In this document: piece after piece, positions 1 to 7,533 of the stretch
How positions within the stretch are numbered: the stretch's first letter is position 1
Layout: each line of letters opens with the position of its first letter
NCBI GenBank assembly: GCA_903927685.1
Contig: CAIYOB010000664.1
Coordinates: 1-10,397, forward strand
DNA from: an uncultured Planctomycetaceae bacterium
GTDB taxonomy: Bacteria; Planctomycetota; Planctomycetia; Pirellulales; Pirellulaceae
Reading direction: 5' to 3'
Length of the DNA: 10,397 bases
Translations under genes and position numbers: made by a program
The notes under the pieces: model-generated
Database searches by the model: none
What the model was told of the DNA's origin: nothing
Seen by the model: only the letters and a program-made list of their open reading frames with translations

Positions 1-25
1 GGCAAACTTCGCGTCCGTTCTGACA

Positions 26-53
26 TTGACCCCCCTGGGACATTTCCTAGAAT
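26..53 (+). promoter_or_regulatory. Candidate sigma70-type promoter of the lysS operon
   Basis: A -35-like TTGACC (26-31) and a -10-like TAGAAT (48-53) are separated by 16 bases; each matches the consensus at five of six positions. Transcription would begin near 60, giving a leader of roughly 65-70 bases before lysS. It is the only good promoter-like pair seen ahead of the four-gene run lysS-permease-ATPase-ilvE. This is a motif match read by eye; planctomycete promoters are not well defined, so it remains a prediction. Confidence 0.5.
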
Positions 54-127
54 GTCGCCTCTGCGGACCCGAGCCGCACCTTGCGCGCAGAAAAAGCCAC
101 TAACCACATATCCAGTATTGAGTTGCG

Positions 128-1750
128 ATGGCAAGCCAGGAACCCCGTCAAACGGATCGAGACTCTCCGGGAATCCACGAAGCCGCTCGGCGCGATAAAA
201 TGCGCAAGATTGCGGAGATGGGAATCGACCCCTGGGGCGGTAGATTCGACGACCGCGCCTACATTGGCGACATTCGGGCGCGAGCTGCGGAGATCAAGTT
301 CCAGAAGGAGAGCGGCGAGACGATCGAATTGCCCAACCTCGCGGCCTCCGAGCCCGTGGACTTCCGGGCCTGGATGCAGCAGCAGGGGCCCGGCGAGTTG
401 ACGGGGCCCCGCGTTCGTGCGGCGGGGCGGATCGTCCTGCAGCGCGACGCCGGTAAACTCCGTTTCGTGGACATCCAGGACTGGACGGGCAAGATCCAGT
501 TGTTCATCGGCAAGCAGCAGGTGGGCGACGAGGGATTTGCCTTGGCTGGCAATTTTGATCTGGGGGACATCGTCGGTGTCGACGGCCAGCTGCGCCGCAC
601 CAAGACGGGCGAGCTGACGATTTTTGCCGAGAAGCTGCACTTCCTGTGCAAGGCGATCGAGCCGCCGCCGGAAAAGCATCACGGGCTGCAGGATGCCGAA
701 CTGCGGCAGCGGATGCGGTACCTGGACTTGACCTACACCGAAGGCGTCCTGCCGCGGTTCCTGAACCGCACCAAGATCGTCCACTCGATCCGCCAGACGC
801 TGGCCCGGGAAGGGTTCTGCGAGATCGAGGGCCCGACGCTGCACACGATCGCCGGCGGAGCGGCTGCGCGGCCGTTCATCACGCATCACAATACGCTCGA
901 CATTCAGCTGTACCTGCGGATTGCCTTGGAACTGCACCTGAAGCGTCTGTTGGTCGGCGGCATGGAGCGGGTGTACGAACTGGGCCGGGTGTACCGCAAC
1001 GAAGGGATCAGCCCCAAGCACAACCCCGAGTTCACGATGCTGGAGGTCTACCAGGCCTTCGGCAACTACGAAGCCATGATGGACTTGACCGAGAAGCTGA
1101 TCCTCGGCGCGATCCAGGCGATCGGGGCGCCCTACCGGCTGCCATGGGGCGACAAGGAAATCGATTTCACGCCGCCGCTGGCTCGCCGGACGTACAACGA
1201 CTTGTTCCGCGAACACACGGGCATCGCCCCGGAGGATGCGGCGGCGGTCGCCGAGCTGGCTCGCTCGCTGGGCCTGGAGACCGCGAACCGCCATCCGGAT
1301 GTGATCAAGAGCGACGTGTTCGAGGCCCGGGTCGAGGATGCCTTGGTCGGTCCCGTGTTCGTGATCGATTACCCGGCCAGCATCTGCCCGCTGACCAAGC
1401 GCAAACGCGACAATCCGGAAATCGCCGAGCGGTTCGAGCTGTTCGTGCACGGGATGGAAATCGCCAACGCCTATACCGAGTTGAACGATCCGGACCTGCA
1501 GGAACAGCTGTTCAAGACGCAGCTGGAGGGACTGCCCGAAGAGGATTCGATGGCCAAGATGGACCACGATTTCATTCGGGCTCTGCGGCACGGGATGCCG
1601 CCGGCGGGCGGACTGGGCGTCGGGATCGACCGGCTGGTGATGCTGCTGACGAATTCGCCTTCGATTCGCGATGTGATCCTGTTTCCGCTGTTGCGGCCCG
1701 AGGCCGCAGAAGGGGCGAGCCAAGACGCGGGCGAAGCTGTTACGGAGTAA
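128..1750 (+). CDS. lysS: Lysyl-tRNA synthetase, class II (LysRS)
   Basis: Cytoplasmic enzyme that charges tRNA-Lys with lysine using ATP. The 540-residue product has the full class II LysRS layout. A helical N-terminus carries the typical RxxKMxxIxxxGIDPW stretch. An OB-fold anticodon-binding domain follows at about residues 95-175 (VRAAGRI, then GKLRFVDIQD). The catalytic core has the motif 1 region followed by AARPFITHHN and LYLRIALELHLKRLLVGG, motif 2 at VYRNEG (R290-E292-G293) with EFTMLEVYQAF, and motif 3 at GVGIDRL (D501-R502). It is slightly longer than the usual 490-510 residues because of extra sequence before the OB fold and a charged C-terminal tail. The ATG at 128 has no strong ribosome-binding site. 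An ATG at 200 would cut off part of the conserved N-terminal helix, so 128 is preferred. It heads a run with a Lol-type transporter, an order also known from deltaproteobacterial genomes. Confidence 0.97.
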   Translation: MASQEPRQTDRDSPGIHEAARRDKMRKIAEMGIDPWGGRFDDRAYIGDIRARAAEIKFQKESGETIELPNLAASEPVDFRAWMQQQGPGELTGPRVRAAGRIVLQRDAGKLRFVDIQDWTGKIQLFIGKQQVGDEGFALAGNFDLGDIVGVDGQLRRTKTGELTIFAEKLHFLCKAIEPPPEKHHGLQDAELRQRMRYLDLTYTEGVLPRFLNRTKIVHSIRQTLAREGFCEIEGPTLHTIAGGAAARPFITHHNTLDIQLYLRIALELHLKRLLVGGMERVYELGRVYRNEGISPKHNPEFTMLEVYQAFGNYEAMMDLTEKLILGAIQAIGAPYRLPWGDKEIDFTPPLARRTYNDLFREHTGIAPEDAAAVAELARSLGLETANRHPDVIKSDVFEARVEDALVGPVFVIDYPASICPLTKRKRDNPEIAERFELFVHGMEIANAYTELNDPDLQEQLFKTQLEGLPEEDSMAKMDHDFIRALRHGMPPAGGLGVGIDRLVMLLTNSPSIRDVILFPLLRPEAAEGASQDAGEAVTE

Positions 1751-1757
1751 CGGCGGC

Positions 1758-1784
1758 GACGCGCAGGCACACAAGACGCGCAGG
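1758..1784 (+). repeat. Short direct repeat in lysS-permease gap
   Basis: The 10-base sequence gacgcgcagg occurs at 1758-1767 and again at 1775-1784, a 17-base period, inside the 69-bp spacer between lysS and the permease gene. No function is evident; it may simply be slippage in a GC-rich spacer. Confidence 0.4.
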
Positions 1785-1819
1785 GACGACGCGTAACGAA
1801 CCGAGCCAAAGGATTGGCC

Positions 1820-3394
1820 ATGTACAAACTGCTGCTCTCCTGGCGATATCTCCGCACCCGTTACATCGCGCTGGCTTCGATCATCAGCGTCACGCTGGGC
1901 GTGGCCACGTTGATCGTGGTCAACAGCGTGATGGAGGGCTTTACGCAGGAGATGCACAACCGCCTGCACGGCATTCTGTCGGACCTGGTCTTCGAGAGCC
2001 ACAGCCTGGGCGGCTTGCCCGATCCGCAATGGCACGAGGAGGAAATCCGCAAGACGTTGGGCGACCAGGTCGTGGGGATGACGTCGACCGTCCAGGTGCC
2101 GGCGATGCTCAGCTTCCAGGTTCGCAACCAGTGGATCACGCGGCAGGTGAACCTGATCGGCATCGACGAACGCACGTATGCCCAAGTCGGCGACTTCAGC
2201 CAGTACCTGCTGCACCCGGAGAACCAGTCGAAACTGAGCTTCCTGCTCCGCGAGGACGGCTATGACCGGCGCCTGGCGGAAGCGGGCTGGATGTACCGGC
2301 GAAACCGCGTGGCGTACGAACGGGCGGTTCAGGAGCAGCTGCAACAGATCGAAGCGGCGCGGCAGCAGCGTGCCGCCGGCAGCGCTGACGGCGCAGCGGC
2401 CTCCGAGCCGCCCTCGCCGCCCGGCGATCCGTATGGCGGGGCTCCGGCCGACCCCTATAGCGCCACGTCCGCCAGCGCCGGGGACGCCCAAGTGTTCGAC
2501 GAGGCGAAGGAGCAGCACGTCGGCGTCATCTTGGGGCTGATGGTTTCCAGCGTCCGGCATCGCGATGCTGACGATGTCGTCCGCGATTACTTCCTGTGCC
2601 GGCCCGGTGACGACGTGAACCTGACGTTCCCCACGGCCCCGCCGTCCGGCGAAGCACCGTCGGCGCAGAGCGCCAAGTTCACGGTGGTGGACCTGTATGA
2701 AAGCAAAATGAGCGAGTACGACAGCAGTTTTGCCTTTGTGCCGCTGGCCGAGTTGCAGCGGATGCGGGGCATGATCGATCCGCAGACGAAAGTCACCAGC
2801 GTCACGTCGATTCAGATTCGGTTGAAGCCGGGCAGCGACTTGCAGGCGGCGCGCGACACCCTGTTGCAGCGGTTTCCGGCCGACCAGTACGCGTATCGGA
2901 TTCAGACCTGGATGGACTTGCAGGGCCCGCTGCTGGCGGCCGTGCAGATGGAAACCACGATCCTGAACATCCTGCTGTTCCTGATCATTGCCGTCGCCGG
3001 CTTCGGCATCCTGGCCACGTTCTTCATGATCGTCGTGGAAAAGACGCGGGATGTGGGGATCCTGAAAGCGCTGGGCGCGCCCAGCGGCGGGGTGATGAGC
3101 ATCTTTCTGAGCTATGGCTTCTCGCTGGGCTCGGTGGGTTCCGGCGTGGGCATGGTCGGAGGATTGCTGTTCGTGATCTACATCAACGAAATTGCCGCCG
3201 GCCTGGAGCGGTTGACCGGGCGGGAGGTCTTCGATCCGACCATTTACTACTTCCAGGAGATCCCGGCCGTCATCGATCCGCTGACCGTCGCCCTGGTGGT
3301 GGCGGGCGCGATCGCGATCGCCGTCCTGGCCAGCGTGCTGCCGGCGTTGCGGGCCGCACGACTGCACCCGGTCGAGGCGCTGCGGTACGAATGA
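1820..3394 (+). CDS. LolC/LolE-type ABC transporter permease (FtsX/MacB-like)
   Basis: Inner-membrane subunit of a type VII ABC transporter of the kind that extracts lipoproteins or drives envelope processes using ATP hydrolysed by the adjacent LolD-like protein. The 524-residue product has the family topology: TM1 at about 16-36, a large extracytoplasmic domain (about 40-375), TM2 at about 381-406, TM3 at about 431-455 and TM4 at about 487-510. The cytoplasmic loop VEKTRDVGILKALGA (406-420), the ATPase-coupling segment, is conserved, as is the C-terminal PALRAARLHPVEALRYE. The ATG at 1820 is chosen because AAAGGA (1808-1813) lies six bases upstream; an in-frame TTG at 1814 abuts that site and is unlikely. 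An unusual Ala/Pro/Gly/Ser-rich stretch (about 178-224) interrupts the periplasmic domain. LolC, LolE and MacB-like roles cannot be separated from sequence alone, so no gene symbol is given. Confidence 0.9.
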   Translation: MYKLLLSWRYLRTRYIALASIISVTLGVATLIVVNSVMEGFTQEMHNRLHGILSDLVFESHSLGGLPDPQWHEEEIRKTLGDQVVGMTSTVQVPAMLSFQVRNQWITRQVNLIGIDERTYAQVGDFSQYLLHPENQSKLSFLLREDGYDRRLAEAGWMYRRNRVAYERAVQEQLQQIEAARQQRAAGSADGAAASEPPSPPGDPYGGAPADPYSATSASAGDAQVFDEAKEQHVGVILGLMVSSVRHRDADDVVRDYFLCRPGDDVNLTFPTAPPSGEAPSAQSAKFTVVDLYESKMSEYDSSFAFVPLAELQRMRGMIDPQTKVTSVTSIQIRLKPGSDLQAARDTLLQRFPADQYAYRIQTWMDLQGPLLAAVQMETTILNILLFLIIAVAGFGILATFFMIVVEKTRDVGILKALGAPSGGVMSIFLSYGFSLGSVGSGVGMVGGLLFVIYINEIAAGLERLTGREVFDPTIYYFQEIPAVIDPLTVALVVAGAIAIAVLASVLPALRAARLHPVEALRYE

Positions 3395-3404
3395 GTCGCG
3401 GACA

Positions 3405-3418
3405 GGGCTCAGACGTAC
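3405..3418 (+). repeat. Half-copy of an intergenic palindrome
   Basis: The 14 bases gggctcagacgtac are identical to 7563-7576, where they form the left half of a longer palindrome. Here the right half is missing. The copy lies just after the permease stop codon, which favours reading 3395-3453 as a spacer and the ATPase start as 3454. Confidence 0.45.
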
Positions 3419-3453
3419 AGAATTCCAACTTGTTTCTCACCAGCAGGGACACC

Positions 3454-4290
3454 ATGAACCCCGTCACCTTTGCTCCGACCATTCCCCTGATCCGACGCCC
3501 GGCGCCGGGCGCCCTGCTGGACAGCTTTCAGAACCTGGACGTCGCCCCCGAGCCCGAGGCGTTTCCCGGGAGCGTCGGGCCGCAGACCTATGACGCGGGA
3601 CCGTTGTTGAGCGCCAAGAAGGTGTTCAAGAGCTACCGCAAGAGCAAGCACATTATCCCGGTCCTGCGGGGCGTCGATTTTGCGATCCGGGAAGGCGAGT
3701 TCGTGGCGGTGGTCGGCCAGAGCGGGTCGGGCAAGAGCACCCTGCTGCATCTGCTGGGCACCTTGGACGCTCCCGACGCCGGCGAGATCCACTTCGAGGG
3801 CAATCGCATCGACAACCTGCCGTCCAAGGCCCGTGATGTGCTGCGGAACCGCTATTTCGGGATGATCTTTCAGTTCTATCACCTGCTGCCGGAGCTGACC
3901 ACGCTGGAAAACGTGCTGGCCCCGCGGATGATCGGCCAGGGCGTGCTCCGCTACTGGATGAACAAGCGGCAGCATGGGGAGGAAGCCCGGCACCTGCTGG
4001 ACATGGTCGGTCTGTCGCACCGCCTGACCCACAAGCCCAAGGAACTGTCGGGCGGCGAGATGCAGCGGGCGGCGATCGCCCGCGCGCTGGTCACCAACCC
4101 CCAGTTGTTGCTGGCCGACGAGCCGACGGGCAACCTGGACCGGCAGACCGGCCAGGAAATCATGGATTTGCTGCGAACCTTGAACCGTCGGCAAAACCTC
4201 ACTATAGTCATGGTTACTCACGACAACGCCATCGCCGGGCAGGCCGACCGCACGGTGCGATTGGTCGAAGGCCTGGTGGAACGGGCGTGA
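3454..4290 (+). CDS. LolD-type ABC transporter ATP-binding protein
   Basis: Cytoplasmic ATPase that should power the upstream LolC/E-type permease. With the start at 3454 it has 278 residues. Visible motifs are Walker A GQSGSGKST (88-96), Q-loop Gln140 in IFQFYHLLPELTTLENV, signature LSGGEMQ (198-204), Walker B LLLADEP with D222-E223, and switch His256 in MVTHD. The closely related LolD/MacB group shares VLRGVDF, LLHLLGTLD and ADEPTGNLD. The nucleotide-binding domain proper begins near residue 51, so there is a Pro-rich extension of about 50 residues not usual for LolD (about 230 residues). ATG 3454 has AGGGA four bases upstream. A longer frame from ATG 3391 overlaps the permease stop (ATGA) and adds 21 residues, but it has no ribosome site at good spacing and reads through a sequence repeated in another spacer. 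The 5-prime end is the only uncertain part. Confidence 0.9.
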   Translation: MNPVTFAPTIPLIRRPAPGALLDSFQNLDVAPEPEAFPGSVGPQTYDAGPLLSAKKVFKSYRKSKHIIPVLRGVDFAIREGEFVAVVGQSGSGKSTLLHLLGTLDAPDAGEIHFEGNRIDNLPSKARDVLRNRYFGMIFQFYHLLPELTTLENVLAPRMIGQGVLRYWMNKRQHGEEARHLLDMVGLSHRLTHKPKELSGGEMQRAAIARALVTNPQLLLADEPTGNLDRQTGQEIMDLLRTLNRRQNLTIVMVTHDNAIAGQADRTVRLVEGLVERA

Positions 4291-4312
4291 GCCCTCAGCT
4301 CTCGGAACTGCC

Positions 4313-5170
4313 ATGTCGCTCAAGGTCTACATCAACGGAACACTGTACGACAAAGAGGACGCCAAGATCAGCGTCTACGATCACGGGCTGCTGTACGGGG
4401 ACGGCGTGTTCGAAGGAATGCGCGTCTATGGCGGCAAAGTGTTCCGGATGCCGGAGCACCTGGAGCGGCTGTGGAATTCGGCCAAAGCCATCTGGCTGGA
4501 GATTCCCATGACGCCGGAGACCCTGGGGCAGGCCGTCGACCAGACGGTGCAAGCCAACGGAATCGAAGACGGCTATGTCCGCCTGGTCGTGACCCGCGGC
4601 GTGGGCACCCTGGGGTTGGACCCCAACCGCTGCGCCCAGCCCCAGGTGATCATCATCGCCGACTACATCACGCTGTATCCGCGGGAATACTACGAGCAGG
4701 GCCTGCACATCGTGACGGTCAGCACGATCCGCAACCATCCGGCGGCCCTCAGCCCGCGGATCAAGTCGCTGAACTACCTGAACAACATCCTGGCCAAGAT
4801 CGAGGGCCTGCAGGCGGGCTGCGTCGAAGCCCTGATGCTGAACCAGAAGGGCGAAGTCGCTGAATGCACCGGCGACAACATCTTCCTGGTGCGCAAGGGC
4901 GAACTGCTGACGCCGTCGGTCGAAGCGGGGATCCTGGAAGGCATCACCCGGGCGGTGGTCATCGAGCTGGCCCGCGAGCTGAAGATCCCGGTCCGCGAAA
5001 CCCCGCTGACCAAGCACGATGTGTACATCGCCGACGAGTGCTTCCTGACCGGCAGCGCCGCCGAGATCGTGCCCGTGACCAAGGTCGACAGCCGCAAGAT
5101 CGGCGACGGCGTTCCCGGCCCCATCACGCTCCGCCTGCTGGACCGGTTCCACGAAGTCACTCGGCAGTAA
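4313..5170 (+). CDS. ilvE: Branched-chain amino acid aminotransferase (class IV, PLP)
   Basis: Cytoplasmic PLP enzyme that transfers the amino group between glutamate and the 2-oxo acids of leucine, isoleucine and valine. The 285 residues match the compact bacterial/archaeal class. They show DHGLLYGDGVFEGMRVY (23-39), the Schiff-base lysine K151 in RIKSLNYLNNILAK, the PLP-ring glutamate E184 in AECTGDNIFLV, and FLTGSAAEI (244-252). FLTGSAAE is typical of branched-chain aminotransferases; D-amino acid transaminases tend to have SSTTSE and aminodeoxychorismate lyases lack this pattern, so ilvE is the best call. GGAA (4304-4307) lies five bases before the ATG. The gene starts 22 bp after the ATPase stop, so it is probably cotranscribed with the lysS-lol run. 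A hairpin follows its stop codon. Confidence 0.9.
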   Translation: MSLKVYINGTLYDKEDAKISVYDHGLLYGDGVFEGMRVYGGKVFRMPEHLERLWNSAKAIWLEIPMTPETLGQAVDQTVQANGIEDGYVRLVVTRGVGTLGLDPNRCAQPQVIIIADYITLYPREYYEQGLHIVTVSTIRNHPAALSPRIKSLNYLNNILAKIEGLQAGCVEALMLNQKGEVAECTGDNIFLVRKGELLTPSVEAGILEGITRAVVIELARELKIPVRETPLTKHDVYIADECFLTGSAAEIVPVTKVDSRKIGDGVPGPITLRLLDRFHEVTRQ

Positions 5171-5176
5171 CGCCGA

Positions 5177-5208
5177 TCCCTGCCCGCTTCGCCAAACGGG
5201 GCAAGGGA
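5177..5208 (+). terminator. Hairpin after ilvE, possible terminator
   Basis: Six bases after the ilvE stop, TCCCTGCCC (5177-5185) can pair with GGGCAAGGGA (5199-5208), leaving one bulged base and a 13-base loop. There is no T-tract directly after it, so it is not a classic intrinsic terminator. Its position at the end of the four-gene run makes a termination or mRNA-end role plausible. Confidence 0.35.
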
Positions 5209-5262
5209 ATGCTTGGCACAGAAATCCACGATCCGAGAAAACGCCGAGGAACGAACGAGTCC

Positions 5263-5347
5263 ATTGGTGGGTTATAAATTGGTGGGTTATAGATGAAATC
5301 CGCCGTGGCATTTGCTTTTTTGCATTTATAACCCCCAATTTATAACC
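5263..5347. repeat. AT-rich tandem and inverted repeat element
   Basis: Two copies of attggtgggttata (5263-5276 and 5278-5291) stand one base apart in tandem. The segment 5270-5291 is then repeated in inverted orientation at 5327-5347 (it reads tataacccccaattt...), with a single extra base on the left arm; the 35-base loop includes a run of six T. The element is much richer in A+T than the flanking genes. It could form a long stem of about 21 base pairs as RNA or a cruciform as DNA. It sits between ilvE and the dgcN-like gene. Possible roles are a bidirectional terminator, a regulator site ahead of dgcN, or a mobile palindromic repeat. No coding potential is evident in 5171-5461; a TTGACT at 5386-5391 is the only -35-like hexamer noticed, without a convincing -10 partner. 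Confidence 0.75.
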
Positions 5348-5461
5348 AGCTTCTTCCGCCTCTCCGTTTCCACCCTGCGGTCTTGTTGACTAATTTGGCG
5401 CGAGACTGAATGTCCTCACGAAGTACTTCCCTGCCGCACCTTCCCCCCGCCCGTTGATGTC

Positions 5462-6499
5462 ATGCCGAACCGCAAATTCATTATCCTGACCGAGGGCTAC
5501 GCGAACCCGATCACCGCCAAGACGGCGGTCTGCGTGCTCCGCTATTGCCCCGATGAAGTCGTCGCGTTGCTGGACAGCACCCAGGCGGGCAAGACCAGCC
5601 GCGAGGTGTTCGGCGTCGGCGACGTGCCGTTCGTCGCGGATCTGGCGGCAGCGCCGGACGCCAAGACGTTGTTGTTCGGCATCGCCAACCCGGGCGGCAA
5701 GATCCCGCCCGCCTGGCGCTCGCTGATGCTGCAGGCGATCGACCGCGGACTGGACATTGTCTCGGGAATGCACGAATTCCTGGCGGCGGATGCGGAGTTC
5801 GCCGCGGCCGCCGCCAGGCGTGGCGTGCGGCTGGTCGACGTCCGCAAGAGCCCGCTGAAACGCGTCTCCGCCGCCGTTCAATTCCGGCCGGGATGCCTGC
5901 GGATCCACACCATGGGCCACGATTGCAGCGTGGGCAAGATGGTGGCGTCCGTCGAGGTGACCAACGAGTTGAAACGCCGCGGTTACGACGCCAAGTTTGC
6001 TGCGACAGGGCAGACGGGGATCATCGTCGAGGGCGACGGCTATCCCATCGATTGCATGGTCGCCGATTTCATCAGCGGCGCGGCCGAACAACTGGTCCTC
6101 GACAACCAGCACCACGAGATCGTCCTGGTCGAGGGGCAAGGCAGCTTGGTCCACCCATTCTACTCGGGCGTGACCCTGGGGCTGCTGCACGGCTGCCAGC
6201 CGCAGGGCCTGATCTTCTGCTATGAGCCCGGCCGGACGACGCCGCTGGGCGCTCCCCATGTCACCCTGCCGCCCCTGGCCAAGATCATGCAGTTGACCGA
6301 ACTCGCAGCCAGCGTGTACCAGCCCTGCCGCGTGATCGGCTTGGCGATGAACAGCCGCCGGCTGACCGCCGCCGAGGCCGAGATCGAACGCGACCGCGTC
6401 CGCGGCGAATTTGGCTTGCCCGTGTGCGATGTGTTCCGGCACGGTCCCGGGGAACTGGTCGATGCCGTCTTGCGCCTGAAACAAGAGGTCGCGTCATGA
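5462..6499 (+). CDS. dgcN: DUF1611 P-loop protein, DgcN-like D-glutamate N-acetyltransferase
   Basis: The 345-residue protein belongs to the DUF1611 family: an N-terminal Rossmann-like domain (about 1-140) opening with RKFIILTEGYANPITAKTAV, then a P-loop domain. The family-type nucleotide/CoA-binding loop is GHDCSVGKM (152-160, K159), followed by ATGQTGIIVEGDGYPIDCMVADFISGAAE and VEGQGS (223-228). Members next to a dipeptide-epimerase-like gene have been reported as DgcN, which N-acetylates D-glutamate before DgcA racemises it. The gene here overlaps the start of exactly such a partner by ATGA, so the same role is inferred. The ATG at 5462 has no recognisable Shine-Dalgarno, but the conserved N-terminus begins only a few residues in, and an ATG at 5457 is out of frame. 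Family assignment is firm; the enzymatic activity is inference from the pair. Confidence 0.82.
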   Translation: MPNRKFIILTEGYANPITAKTAVCVLRYCPDEVVALLDSTQAGKTSREVFGVGDVPFVADLAAAPDAKTLLFGIANPGGKIPPAWRSLMLQAIDRGLDIVSGMHEFLAADAEFAAAAARRGVRLVDVRKSPLKRVSAAVQFRPGCLRIHTMGHDCSVGKMVASVEVTNELKRRGYDAKFAATGQTGIIVEGDGYPIDCMVADFISGAAEQLVLDNQHHEIVLVEGQGSLVHPFYSGVTLGLLHGCQPQGLIFCYEPGRTTPLGAPHVTLPPLAKIMQLTELAASVYQPCRVIGLAMNSRRLTAAEAEIERDRVRGEFGLPVCDVFRHGPGELVDAVLRLKQEVAS

Positions 6500-7533
6500 A
6501 ACTGAACCTGTACGAATTCGACCTGCCGCTGCGGCATGTGTTCACCATCTCCCGTGGTTCGGTCGCAGTCCAGAAGACGCTGATTGTCGACCTGGAACAT
6601 GAAGGTCTCCACGGGTACGGCGAAGCGACGACCAATCCGTATTACGGCGCGACGATCGAGAACATGGTCGCGGCGCTGACTCGCGTGCGGCCGGAAATCG
6701 AGCGTTGGTCCGGCGACGATCCGGTACGGTTGTGGGATGCGCTCCGGCCGCAACTGCGCGAGCAGCCTTTCGCGCACTGCGCCCTGGACGAGGCGGCCCA
6801 CGACCTGTGGGGCAAGCGAGCCGGCGCGCCGGTCTACCGGCTGTGGGGGCTGAGCCTCGGCAAACTGCCGGTCAGCAACTATACGATCGGCATCGACACG
6901 ATCGACAAGATGGTCGCCAAGCTGCAGGAGTTCCCTGGCTGGCCGATCTACAAGATCAAGTTGGGCACACCGCAGGACATCGAGATCGTCCGGCAGCTGC
7001 GCCGGCAGACGGACGCGGTCTTTCGCGTCGATGCGAATTGCGGCTGGACGGCGGACCAGACGCTCAAGAACGCTCCCCTGCTGCGGGATTTGAACGTCGA
7101 GTTCATCGAGCAGCCGCTGCCGGCGGACGCCAACGAGCAGATGCGGCGCGTCTGGGCCGAGAGCGTCCTGCCGGTCATTGCGGACGAGAGCTGTGCCGTC
7201 CCGGAGGACGTCGACCGCTGTCACGGTTGCTTCCACGGGGTGAACATCAAGTTGGTCAAGTGCGGCGGCCTGACGCCCGCGCGACGGATGATCGCCCGGG
7301 CGCGCCAGCTGGGCCTCAAGGTGATGGTCGGCTGCATGACGGAATCCACGGTGGGCATCTCGGCCATCGCCCAATTGCTGCCGCAGTTGGACTATGTGGA
7401 CATGGACGGGGCCGTGCTGCTGGCGCAGGATATCGCGACGGGCGCCAAGCTGGAGCGCGGCGTGTGCCGCTACCCGAGCGAGAATGGGAACGGCGTCCAG
7501 CTGACGGCCAAGCCGCTGCGGATACTGGCGTAG
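6496..7533 (+). CDS. dgcA: Enolase-superfamily racemase: N-acetyl-D-glutamate racemase (DgcA) / dipeptide epimerase
   Basis: A 345-residue enzyme of the muconate lactonizing subgroup, expected to shift a proton at the alpha carbon of an N-acylated amino acid. Catalytic and metal residues are all visible: KIK with K153/K155, Mg ligands D179 (RVDANCGW), E205 (EFIEQPLP) and D230 (VIADES), and the opposing base K252 in NIKLVKCGG. Specificity elements CMTES (280-284) and DMD (302-304) are typical of L-Ala-D/L-Glu epimerases. With the DUF1611 gene directly upstream, the likely substrate is N-acetyl-D-glutamate, giving N-acetyl-L-glutamate, also an arginine-pathway intermediate. L-Ala-D/L-Glu dipeptide from peptidoglycan recycling is the main alternative. 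The start is ATG 6496, which overlaps the dgcN stop (ATGA) and has AGAGG about eight bases upstream. A longer in-frame start at 6424 lies deep inside dgcN and adds an Arg-rich shadow sequence, so it is rejected. Confidence 0.85.
   Translation: MKLNLYEFDLPLRHVFTISRGSVAVQKTLIVDLEHEGLHGYGEATTNPYYGATIENMVAALTRVRPEIERWSGDDPVRLWDALRPQLREQPFAHCALDEAAHDLWGKRAGAPVYRLWGLSLGKLPVSNYTIGIDTIDKMVAKLQEFPGWPIYKIKLGTPQDIEIVRQLRRQTDAVFRVDANCGWTADQTLKNAPLLRDLNVEFIEQPLPADANEQMRRVWAESVLPVIADESCAVPEDVDRCHGCFHGVNIKLVKCGGLTPARRMIARARQLGLKVMVGCMTESTVGISAIAQLLPQLDYVDMDGAVLLAQDIATGAKLERGVCRYPSENGNGVQLTAKPLRILA

Noticed and set aside
646..2265. A long plus-strand frame overlapping lysS and the permease gene
   Set aside because: Arg/Gly/Ala-rich shadow translation crossing from one conserved gene into the next, with no domain or start signal.
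47..3367. A stop-free minus-strand frame of about 3.3 kb opposite lysS and the permease gene
   Set aside because: Its translation is rich in His, Gln, Arg and Asp with no recognisable domain, and it exactly mirrors two strongly conserved plus-strand genes. It is the usual antisense artefact of GC-rich third codon positions.
3391..3453. ATGA-overlap start for the LolD-like ATPase
   Set aside because: No well-spaced ribosome site, an uncharacteristic peptide, and it reads through a 14-mer that recurs in another spacer; ATG 3454 with AGGGA is preferred, though the longer form cannot be excluded.
5263..5347. CRISPR-like repeat
   Set aside because: Only two tandem units one base apart and one inverted copy; there are no regular spacers and no cas genes.
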